Below the pieces are notes generated by a model, which did not search any database, was not told the origin of the DNA, and was given only the letters and a program-made list of their open reading frames with translations. The position numbers and the translations under genes are program-made. This document shows, in pieces, positions 7,274-13,432 of a stretch of 15,481 bases of DNA. Within the stretch, counting starts at the first letter, position 1. Each line of letters starts with the position of its first letter. The DNA comes from Verrucomicrobiota bacterium. Lineage in GTDB: Bacteria; Verrucomicrobiota; Verrucomicrobiia; Opitutales; Opitutaceae. The DNA lies in NCBI GenBank assembly GCA_023386835.1, contig JAEWIY010000001.1:1-15481 (forward strand), in the 5' to 3' direction.

Positions 7274-7515
7274 GCCAGACGATCGACATCAGCTATTTCG
7301 CCCTGCTGCGGGAGCAGCGCGGCCTCCCTCGGGAAAAACTGCAGACCGACCACAGCACGGCGGCTGACCTCTACCGCGACCTGCAGGCGCGTTACGGTTT
7401 TACGCTGCCGGTGGATCGGCTGCGTGTCGCCATCAACGGCGAATTCGTCCCGTGGCCGGCGCCGCTGCGGGAGGGCGACGAACTCGTGTTCATCCCTCCT
7501 GTCGCCGGCGGATGA
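7270..7515 (+). CDS. moaD: Molybdopterin synthase small subunit MoaD (sulfur carrier)
   Basis: This 81-residue ubiquitin-fold protein is the sulfur carrier of molybdopterin synthase. As a C-terminal thiocarboxylate it donates sulfur to cyclic pyranopterin monophosphate bound by MoaE. The sequence ends in PPVAGG, with the essential Gly-Gly terminus, and contains the typical LREGDELVFIPPVAGG ending; length equals that of E. coli MoaD. The start is a GTG overlapping the moaC stop by four bases, supported by the AAGGAGGT site upstream. The open frame runs further upstream through moaC but without family similarity. The gene overlaps moaE by four bases (ATGA), so moaC, moaD and moaE are very likely one transcript. 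The activating enzyme MoeB is not in this window and must be supplied elsewhere. Confidence 0.95.
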   Translation: MSQTIDISYFALLREQRGLPREKLQTDHSTAADLYRDLQARYGFTLPVDRLRVAINGEFVPWPAPLREGDELVFIPPVAGG

Positions 7516-7967
7516 GTACACCGCAATTTATCCTGCAGTCCGACGCGATCGATGCCGCCACCGAACAGGCCGGGCTGGCCGATCCGCGCGCCGGCGCCTG
7601 CGCGACCTTTGAGGGCTGGGTGCGCAACCACAACGAGGGCCAGCCGGTGCACGCGCTCGAGTACGAGGCCTACGCACCGCTGGCCGAGCGCGAGGGTAAT
7701 CGCATCCTCGCCGAGGCGGTTGAGCGTTTCGACCTTTGTCGGGCCCACGCCGTGCATCGGGTCGGCCGGCTTGCCATTGGCGAGATGGCGGTCTGGGTCG
7801 GCGTCTCTTCGGCGCATCGAGGAGCGGCGTTCGACGCCTGCCGCTACATCATCGACGAGCTGAAGGCGCGCGTGCCGATCTGGAAAAAGGAGCACTACAC
7901 GACCGGCGCGACTCAGTGGATCAACTGCGCCACGCGCGGCGATCACGCCAACGCGGAGCGCGGCTGA
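7512..7967 (+). CDS. moaE: Molybdopterin synthase catalytic subunit MoaE
   Basis: This 151-residue protein is the large subunit of molybdopterin synthase, which with two MoaD subunits converts cyclic pyranopterin monophosphate to molybdopterin. Family motifs are ATFEGWVRNHNEG near residues 31-43, LEYEAYAPLAER at 49-60, HRVGRLAIGE at 82-91, SSAHRGAAFDACRY at 99-112 and VPIWKKEHY at 121-129, which holds the active-site lysine pair K125-K126. Length matches E. coli MoaE. The start codon ATG overlaps the moaD stop as ATGA, the expected arrangement for translational coupling of a stoichiometric complex. It is the last gene of moaCDE; a 143-base gap follows before pntAA on the same strand. Confidence 0.97.
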   Translation: MSTPQFILQSDAIDAATEQAGLADPRAGACATFEGWVRNHNEGQPVHALEYEAYAPLAEREGNRILAEAVERFDLCRAHAVHRVGRLAIGEMAVWVGVSSAHRGAAFDACRYIIDELKARVPIWKKEHYTTGATQWINCATRGDHANAERG

Positions 7968-8080
7968 CCCGCCCCGCACTGGGCCAGCGGATACGCCTCC
8001 GGGAGCAAACGGTACGAACAGTACGGCAGAAAACGCGGTGCTTCCAGGATTGAGCCGGAGGCGCAGACACGCACCATCGC

Positions 8081-8102
8081 GTCCGCCGCCACAACGGCGG
8101 AC
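8081..8102 (+). promoter_or_regulatory. Stem-loop immediately upstream of the pntAA start codon
   Basis: A perfect 8-base stem, GTCCGCCG (8081-8088) and CGGCGGAC (8095-8102), closes a 6-base loop and ends only eight bases before the pntAA ATG. No Shine-Dalgarno sequence is visible, and the hairpin occupies the place where one would lie. There is no T-tract, so it does not look like an intrinsic terminator for moaCDE. It may influence pntAA translation; this is inference. Confidence 0.4.
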
Positions 8103-8110
8103 CCCTCCTC

Positions 8111-9244
8111 ATGCTCTGCTACGTGCCTGCCGAAACCGCCCCCGGAGAAGTTCGGGCGGCCCTCACCCCGACAACCGCCGCAGCGCTGGTGAAACTTGGA
8201 CTCCAGGTCCAGGCTGCCCCAGGCCTCGGCCAGCCCAGCCGGTACTCGGACGCCGAATACGCCCAAGCCGGCGTGACGTTCACCTCCGACCATCACGCTG
8301 CGCTGGCTCAGGCCGACCTGGTCCTGCGCGTCCGCAAACCGCCCGCCGAGGAAGTCGCGCGGCTGAAACGCGGCGCGGTGCACGTCAGCTTCCTCGATCC
8401 GTTTAACGAGACCGCCCTGCTCCAGGCCTTCGCCGGCGCCGGCGTGAGCGCCGTCAGCCTGGAAATGATCCCGCGCACGACGCTCGCGCAGAAGATGGAC
8501 GCGCTGAGCTCGCAGGCCAGCCTCGCCGGCTACGCCGCCGTTGTGCAAGCCGCCGCCCGGTTGCGCTCGGTGCTGCCGATGATGATGACGCCGGCCGGCA
8601 CGATCATGCCGGCCCGTGTGTTTGTCATCGGCGCCGGCGTCGCGGGTCTGCAGGCCATCGCGACCGCCAAACGCCTCGGCGCGCGCGTCGAGGCGTTCGA
8701 CACGCGGCCGGTGGTGGAGGAGCAGGTGAAGTCGCTCGGCGCGAAGTTCGTGAAGATCGATCTCGGCGACACCGGCCAGACCGCCGGCGGCTACGCCAAG
8801 GCGCTCACACCCGAACAGGTCGCCAAACAGCAGGCCGGCATGGCCAAGATCTGCTCGCAGTCCGACATCGTCATCACGACCGCAAAGGTCTTCGGCCGGA
8901 AGGCGCCATTGCTCGTGACCGAAACGATGATCAACGGCATGAAGCCCGGCAGCGTGATCGTCGACCTGGCCGTGGAAAGCGGCGGCAACGTCGCCGGCTC
9001 CCGTCCCGGCGAGGATGTCGTCACCGCCAATGGCGTGACCATCCTCGGCCACCCCTGCCTCGAGTGCACGGTCGCCACCCACGCGACGCAGGTGCTCGCC
9101 GCCAACTTCGCCGCCTGGATCACGCACTTCTGGGACGAGAAAGCCAAGGTCCTGAAGCTGAACCGCGAGGACGAGATCCTCAAAGGCTCGCTCATCACCC
9201 ACGACGGCGCGGTCGTTCACCCGCAGTTCGCACCGAAGGCCTGA
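8111..9244 (+). CDS. pntAA: NAD(P) transhydrogenase subunit alpha 1, NAD(H)-binding (PntAA)
   Basis: This 377-residue protein is the soluble NAD(H)-binding component (domain I) of proton-translocating transhydrogenase, which transfers hydride between NADH and NADP+ while moving protons across the membrane. The N-terminus CYVPAETAPGEVRAALTP at 3-20 matches the AlaDH/PNT N-terminal domain. PRTTLAQKMDALSS at 121-134 matches the mobile-loop region. The Rossmann motif GAGVAGL is at 174-180, followed by AFDTRP at 195-200. No membrane segment is seen. A length near 380 is typical for the split alpha 1 subunit. Alanine dehydrogenase shares these domains, but the downstream pntAB and pntB genes settle the call. 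The ATG at 8111 gives the expected N-terminus despite lacking a visible ribosome-binding site. A 215-base gap separates it from pntAB, unusually wide for subunits of one complex. Confidence 0.96.
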   Translation: MLCYVPAETAPGEVRAALTPTTAAALVKLGLQVQAAPGLGQPSRYSDAEYAQAGVTFTSDHHAALAQADLVLRVRKPPAEEVARLKRGAVHVSFLDPFNETALLQAFAGAGVSAVSLEMIPRTTLAQKMDALSSQASLAGYAAVVQAAARLRSVLPMMMTPAGTIMPARVFVIGAGVAGLQAIATAKRLGARVEAFDTRPVVEEQVKSLGAKFVKIDLGDTGQTAGGYAKALTPEQVAKQQAGMAKICSQSDIVITTAKVFGRKAPLLVTETMINGMKPGSVIVDLAVESGGNVAGSRPGEDVVTANGVTILGHPCLECTVATHATQVLAANFAAWITHFWDEKAKVLKLNREDEILKGSLITHDGAVVHPQFAPKA

Positions 9245-9263
9245 GCTCAACCACAGCTGAACC

Positions 9264-9446
9264 GAGATCGGCGCAGATCAAGCCGGCCCAGCGACGACGT
9301 CTCTGATGCTGTAGTGGCTGGCCTACTACAGCTGACGGCCTCCGATCTTCGCACCAGCGTTAATCTGCCTCCATTTCCGGTTCTCCCATCTCACCGAACG
9401 CAACCTCCCGGCGGCCCCTTAAACTTCGACTCCCCACTTCAACTCG
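9264..9446. repeat. Repeat-containing gap between pntAA and pntAB with a central hairpin
   Basis: The 215-base gap carries a purine-rich GAGATCGGCGCAGATCAAG stretch (about 9264-9282). A perfect 8-base hairpin GCTGTAGT/ACTACAGC follows (9308-9315 and 9325-9332, 9-base loop). Next come a pyrimidine-rich stretch whose reverse strand contains a CAGATTAACGC-type sequence (about 9344-9372), and a 30-base element at 9417-9446 beginning CCTTAAACTTC. The last is 25/30 identical to 13284-13313, with a related reverse copy at 11197-11227. The hairpin lacks a T-tract. The order, purine-rich then pyrimidine-rich, matches the other repeat gaps. Confidence 0.5.
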
Positions 9447-9459
9447 TGGAACACGCCCC

Positions 9460-9771
9460 ATGGAACTGATCCTCCTCTTCTTTATCTTCACCCTCGCGGG
9501 TTTTCTCGGCTTCGAGCTGATCGCGAAGGTCCCGTCCCAGCTGCACACGCCGCTGATGTCGGGCTCCAACGCCATCTCCGGCATCACCGTGGTCGGTGCC
9601 TTGATCGCGGCCGGCGCCGATGACGGCTCGTGGATCACGACGGTGCTCGGCACCGCCGCCGTGACCCTCGCCATGGTCAACGTGGTCGGCGGCTACTTCG
9701 TCACCGACCGGATGCTCGGCATGTTCAAAAAGAAGCAAGCGCCAGCGGCCCGAAAGGAGGGCGCGTCATGA
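9460..9771 (+). CDS. pntAB: NAD(P) transhydrogenase subunit alpha 2, membrane part (PntAB)
   Basis: This 103-residue protein is the short membrane subunit that completes domain II of the three-subunit transhydrogenase. Hydrophobic segments lie at about 2-19, 40-52 and 58-80. The family motif HTPLMSGSNAISGI at 29-42 corresponds to the HTPLMSVTNAISS stretch of E. coli PntA. A basic KKK segment follows the last helix (residues 90-92). The length is normal for alpha 2 subunits. The ATG at 9460 is the first in frame and gives an N-terminus starting directly in the first helix. Only a weak GTGGA lies upstream as a ribosome site. Its stop overlaps the pntB start as ATGA, so these two membrane subunits are translationally coupled. 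The leader contains a dispersed 30-base element at 9417-9446. Confidence 0.95.
   Translation: MELILLFFIFTLAGFLGFELIAKVPSQLHTPLMSGSNAISGITVVGALIAAGADDGSWITTVLGTAAVTLAMVNVVGGYFVTDRMLGMFKKKQAPAARKEGAS
9753..9760 (+). promoter_or_regulatory. Ribosome-binding site for pntB
   Basis: AAAGGAGG lies within the last codons of pntAB, seven bases before the pntB ATG at 9768. It decides the pntB start, since the open frame continues upstream to 9630. Confidence 0.8.
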
Positions 9772-11186
9772 ACACCGAGATCCTCGTCAACTCCGCCTAC
9801 ATCATCGCGTCGATCCTCTTCATCCTGGGGTTGAAGATGCTGGGGCGGCAGGCCTCCGCCCGCCGCGGCAACCTAATCTCCGGCGTCGGCATGTTGATCG
9901 CCATCGTCGTCACCCTGCTCGACCGGCACGTTGTCAACTATTCGTGGATCGCCGTCGGCCTCGTCGCCGGCACTGTCATCGGCCTGGCGTGCGCCCGGCT
10001 CGTGAAGATGACCTCGATGCCGGAAATGGTCGCGTTGCTGAACGGCTTCGGCGGCCTCGCCTCGCTCATCGTCGGTGCGGCCGAGTACCTGCGCATCGCC
10101 AACGGCACGATCGTGCCGGAGCACCACACGTTCACTGCCGCCTCCATCTTCCTCGCGATCCTGATCGGCGGCATCACGTTCACCGGCTCCATGTACGCCT
10201 TCTGCAAGCTGGCGGAATGGCTCAGCGGCCGCCCGGTGCTCTTCACGGGCCAGCATCTGGTGAACGGCGCCCTGCTCGCCGCGACGGTCGTCTCCGGCGT
10301 CGTGTTCTCCGTCTCGGGCAACGCCGAAATGGTGCTGCTGACCTTCGGCATCTTCACCGTGGGCGCGCTGATCCTCGGCTGGACCTTGGTCATGCCGATC
10401 GGCGGCGGCGACATGCCCGTGGTGATCTCAATGTTGAACAGTCTGTCGGGCCTCGCCGCCTGCGCCGCGGGTTTTGTCATCAACAACAACGTGCTGGTGG
10501 TCGCCGGCTGCCTCGTCGGCACGAGCGGCGTCATCCTCACGATCATCATGTGCAAGGCGATGAACCGCTCGCTGGCCAACGTGCTCTTCTCCGGCTTCGG
10601 CAGCAAACCCGCCGCGGCCAGCTCGGGTGGCGAAGGCACGATCCAGGGCGAACTCAAGCCGATCTCGGCCGAGGACAGCTTCTCGGTGCTCGAGGCCGCG
10701 CGCCAGGTGGTGATCATCCCCGGCTACGGCATGGCGGTCTCGCAGGCGCAGCACGTTGTGCGTGAACTCGCCGACCTGCTGGAGGGCAACGGCTGCGAAG
10801 TCCGGTTCGCCATTCACCCGGTCGCCGGGCGCATGCCCGGTCATATGAACGTGCTGCTGGCTGAGGCCAGCGTCCCGTACGAACAGCTGGTCGAGATGGA
10901 CGCGATCAACCCGATGATGCCGACGATGGACGTCGCGATCGTCATCGGCGCAAACGACGTCGTGAATCCCGCTGCCGCGCGCGACAAGTCCTCACCGATC
11001 TACGGCATGCCGATCATCAACGCGCACGAGGCCCGCACCGTCATCTGCCTGAAGCGCGGCAAGGGCGCCGGCTTCTCCGGCCTGGAGAACCAGCTCTTCC
11101 TCATGCCCAATACCCGCATGCTCTACGGCGACGCCAAGGCGACGCTGCAGGCGGTCGTCTCCGAATTCAAATCGATCGCCGCGTGA
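9768..11186 (+). CDS. pntB: NAD(P) transhydrogenase subunit beta, NADP(H)-binding (PntB)
   Basis: This 472-residue protein supplies most of membrane domain II and the NADP(H)-binding domain III of transhydrogenase. Residues 1-275 contain many hydrophobic helices, with the conserved MPEMVALLNGFGG at 84-96 and IGGGDMPVVISMLNS at 211-225. Domain III begins near 305 and shows GYGMAVSQAQ at 319-328, HPVAGRMPGHMNVLLAEA at 350-367, GANDVVNPAA at 394-403 and KRGKGAGFSGLEN at 429-441, all family hallmarks. The E. coli proton-channel His91 position appears to be Asn92 here, as I believe is true in many non-enterobacterial PntB proteins. The start is fixed by the AAAGGAGG site and the ATGA overlap with pntAB. 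The gene converges on the uncharacterised gene at 11466-12542 across a repeat-filled gap; no clear intrinsic terminator follows. Confidence 0.97.
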   Translation: MNTEILVNSAYIIASILFILGLKMLGRQASARRGNLISGVGMLIAIVVTLLDRHVVNYSWIAVGLVAGTVIGLACARLVKMTSMPEMVALLNGFGGLASLIVGAAEYLRIANGTIVPEHHTFTAASIFLAILIGGITFTGSMYAFCKLAEWLSGRPVLFTGQHLVNGALLAATVVSGVVFSVSGNAEMVLLTFGIFTVGALILGWTLVMPIGGGDMPVVISMLNSLSGLAACAAGFVINNNVLVVAGCLVGTSGVILTIIMCKAMNRSLANVLFSGFGSKPAAASSGGEGTIQGELKPISAEDSFSVLEAARQVVIIPGYGMAVSQAQHVVRELADLLEGNGCEVRFAIHPVAGRMPGHMNVLLAEASVPYEQLVEMDAINPMMPTMDVAIVIGANDVVNPAAARDKSSPIYGMPIINAHEARTVICLKRGKGAGFSGLENQLFLMPNTRMLYGDAKATLQAVVSEFKSIAA

Positions 11187-11196
11187 TCGCCTCCGG

Positions 11197-11453
11197 CGAG
11201 GTTAAGTCAGAAGCTTAAAGTTTAACGAGTGAGGTCCAAACCGATCTTCACCACAGAGGCACCGCGACACAGAGAACGATTCGCTCCAAGGTGAGTTGAG
11301 ACTGAGGATTCGGATCAGGACTCCTTCCTGCCCAACTCTCCGCTAGAGCTCTGCGCTCTTTGCGATCTCTGCGGTGAATGCGGTTCGGACTCGGTTTCTT
11401 TGTGGTGAAAACCTCGCCGCAGGCCTTCGTGCCGTTTGTGTCTTGGTGGTGAA
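11197..11453. repeat. Intergenic repeat module 3 between pntB and the convergent gene
   Basis: The 279-base convergent gap contains purine-rich + strand copies first and pyrimidine-rich copies later. The order is a reverse copy of the CTTAAACTT element (11197-11227), a CACAGAGGCACC-type element (11247-11277), its reverse-oriented relative (11348-11378, reverse strand CACCGCAGAGATCGCAAAG), and a CACCAAGACACAAACGGC-type reverse copy (11424-11453). A partial TTTCTTTGTGGTGAAAACC lies near 11397. No gene is supported here, and the module could fold as an imperfect long-range stem between the two 3' ends. Confidence 0.75.
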
Positions 11454-11465
11454 TACCGGACGTAA

Positions 11466-12542
11466 CTAAATCCGGCCGATGATCGGCTCGCCGCCGCGGG
11501 AAGAGGCGGCGACGTTGAGTCGGATCGATTCGAGGTTTTCCCGGACCAGTTCTCCCATCGACGTGCAGTGGCGGTAGGCGTCCCGGTGAAAGTACTCCGC
11601 GAGCCCTTCGCGCAGCTCACGCACGTGCTCCAGCGGCGCCAGCCGGTCCTCGGACATCGCCTGGAGCAGCATCGCCAGGCGGTCCTCGATGATCGCCGCG
11701 CGCTGCAGCATCAGCACCTGTTCCTCACGCTGGTATTGCCGCGCCGTTTCGACGCGCAGGTGCTTGATGCAAAAGAGCGCGAGCGGCTGGTTGTCCTTGA
11801 AAAATTGCGGCCGGTAGAAGTTCAACCGCGGCTCATAGCTTTGCTGGTCGAAATCCATCGCGCGAATACGGATCTGCGCGCCCTCGAAGTCCGGCGTCAC
11901 CACGACGACAAAGTTGTACGAGCGCATGTCGCCCAGCAGCCGGACGAAGCAGCGCTCGTTGAACTTCACCAGTTCCTTCGCGACGCGGATCGGGCGCAGT
12001 TCGTCGCGATTGAGCCAGCGGGAGATGAACACGTCGCCCGGAATGCCGGCAATGTGGTCCTCGACCAGCGTACCGCCGCAGGTGACGAAGTTCAGCCGGT
12101 TGGGTGACAGCAGGTGCTCGAGTTCGAGGCCGTAGACACGCGAGGCGTCACCCCGTTTGATGTAGAAGTAGTCCGCGTTGTCGTTGTACGCATTGACAAT
12201 CCGGATACGGAACGGCGCGGAGTTCCCGAAGGAGCAGTAGTCGATCCGATCGATGTACAGGTGCCCCATGACGGACAGGTCGCCGTCGGTCCGCAGGAGC
12301 GCGTAGATCCGTTTCAGGTCCTCCTGCAGCAGCCCCATTTCCAGCCGCTCGTACACCACACTGTCCCACAGTGTCGGCACGCCCTTGGCGTCCGCCAGCG
12401 GACACGACTCGGTGAACCCCAGCAGACGTTCGTACGTCACCGGCAGCGCGCGCTCCCGGCGGTACCGGCGCAGGTAGGTGCGCAGGTTCTCGCTGATCGG
12501 GAAGCTCGGCTTTTTCAGCTGCGGACGCGGCTCGTCGGGCAT
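11466..12542 (-). CDS. Uncharacterised conserved-looking protein, possible remote kinase-like fold
   Basis: I do not recognise this 358-residue protein with certainty. It has no signal peptide or membrane helix and looks soluble. The N-terminal 30 residues are basic. The central part has a kinase-like order of residues: K129 in YFYIKRGD, acidic residues at 140-142, GDMRSYN at 204-210 resembling a catalytic loop (G-D-x-x-x-x-N), and MDFDQQSYE at 229-237 resembling a metal-binding DFG/DFD segment. Residues 260-345 look helical and charged. This pattern resembles HipA, aminoglycoside phosphotransferase and lipid-kinase folds, but it is inference from motif spacing only. The start at 12542 is the first ATG and gives a plausible protein; only a poorly placed GAAGG precedes it. 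It converges on pntB and diverges from the small membrane protein at 12666 across 123 bases. Confidence 0.85.
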   Translation of the reverse strand: MPDEPRPQLKKPSFPISENLRTYLRRYRRERALPVTYERLLGFTESCPLADAKGVPTLWDSVVYERLEMGLLQEDLKRIYALLRTDGDLSVMGHLYIDRIDYCSFGNSAPFRIRIVNAYNDNADYFYIKRGDASRVYGLELEHLLSPNRLNFVTCGGTLVEDHIAGIPGDVFISRWLNRDELRPIRVAKELVKFNERCFVRLLGDMRSYNFVVVVTPDFEGAQIRIRAMDFDQQSYEPRLNFYRPQFFKDNQPLALFCIKHLRVETARQYQREEQVLMLQRAAIIEDRLAMLLQAMSEDRLAPLEHVRELREGLAEYFHRDAYRHCTSMGELVRENLESIRLNVAASSRGGEPIIGRI

Positions 12543-12583
12543 GCCTTCAGCGTGTGCGCCCCGGGGGAGGATGCAACGGCGGA

Positions 12584-12600
12584 GGGGTTCGCAAAACCCC
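12584..12600. other. Small stem-loop in the divergent gap before the membrane protein
   Basis: GGGGTT (12584-12589) and AACCCC (12595-12600) form a 6-base stem with a 5-base loop, between the divergent starts at 12542 and 12666. There is no T-tract. It may be an operator-like inverted repeat or chance. Confidence 0.25.
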
Positions 12601-12665
12601 GTGAAACCGGCACTACGTGGTTTTCGGCTTTGTCAGCGGCGGTTGAGTTCAACTACACCGCTGTC

Positions 12666-12959
12666 ATGTTGTTGCTGGCAGCCACCACTTTGGAGAAGCT
12701 CAAGGCGGTTCCCACGAAGTTCTGGATCAACCTCGGGCTCGGGCTGGCGGTGGTGCTGGGGACGGTGATCATTTTCCGGTACGCGGCCAAGATGAACAAG
12801 CTGGTCCTCGGGCTGATCGTTTTCCTCTTCGTCGCGGTGGTCGGCATGCAGTGGGTGTACGAGCGGAACGAACCCAAGTTCATGACCCCGTACATCAACA
12901 AGATCGCCCCCTTTTTCCCCTCGAAGATCCAGTACAAGGAATACGAGCAGCCCAAGTGA
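12666..12959 (+). CDS. Small two-helix membrane protein of unknown function
   Basis: This 97-residue protein is not one I recognise. It has two hydrophobic segments, at about 19-38 and 46-66, joined by a short basic turn (RYAAKMNK, residues 38-45), then a C-terminal tail of about 30 residues rich in charged and aromatic residues, ending KYEYEQPK-like (KIQYKEYEQPK). The first 18 residues may form a short amphipathic helix. By the positive-inside rule the basic turn suggests a cytoplasmic loop with both ends outside, but this is weak. The ATG at 12666 is chosen because the longer open frame to 12114 runs antisense through the neighbouring gene. No strong ribosome-binding site is visible. It diverges from the gene at 11466-12542. 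Convincing hydrophobic patterning and a clean stop favour a real gene. Confidence 0.7.
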   Translation: MLLLAATTLEKLKAVPTKFWINLGLGLAVVLGTVIIFRYAAKMNKLVLGLIVFLFVAVVGMQWVYERNEPKFMTPYINKIAPFFPSKIQYKEYEQPK

Positions 12960-12983
12960 TCGCCTTCCAATCGGTTTGATTTT

Positions 12984-13340
12984 ACCACCAAGGCACAAAG
13001 GACACGAAGGGTGTCGGATGGTCAGTTTCCAATCTGAATGCTCGAAACTCCTGTCTCGGATCGATCGTGCAGTTGGTGAGTCGGTACACGTTCCGCGATT
13101 TTGATCCTCTGCGTGCAAGTGGCACGTTTGAGCGTTGGCTTCGGCTCGGCCGCGCGAAGCTACTTCAATCCCGGTTCGGCCTTTGTGCCCTTCGTGCCTT
13201 GGCGGACTGTCGCTTCACTCGAGGGTGGTGAACACCGGGTCGGAATCCTTCCTCCGCGCCATGTGCGCGTGGGTTGGCGTAATCCTTAAACTTCAACTTC
13301 CGACTTACACTCGCCGCAGGCGACGTGCCTTTGTGGTGAA
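12984..13340. repeat. Intergenic repeat module 4 between the membrane protein and gnd
   Basis: The 473-base gap holds a + strand CACCAAGGCACAAAGGACA-type copy at 12984-13010 and a reverse copy at 13180-13205, which pair as an imperfect inverted repeat. A 30-base CCTTAAACTTC element lies at 13284-13313 and a partial CCTTTGTGGTGAA at about 13328-13340. The pyrimidine-rich copies again follow the purine-rich one. I see no supported gene between 13011 and 13432, and no convincing gnd promoter. Confidence 0.75.
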
Positions 13341-13432
13341 CCCACTCCGGCACGTTTCGCTTAACAGTTACTAGGCGGAGCAAATTCGGGGTCGTCTTTG
13401 TCCGCGGCGCGGCTCAACATGACCCTTCGCGT

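Noticed and set aside
8111..9244. Alanine dehydrogenase as an alternative call for pntAA
   Set aside because: The domains are shared, but the immediately downstream pntAB and pntB genes and the transhydrogenase-like PRTTLAQKMDALSS segment favour the transhydrogenase subunit.
7943..9250. 435-residue open frame antisense to pntAA
   Set aside because: It mirrors pntAA and has the low-complexity composition typical of antisense frames in GC-rich genes.
12114..12665. N-terminal extension of the small membrane protein
   Set aside because: It runs antisense through the 5' part of the unknown gene on the other strand and is compositionally unlike the membrane part.
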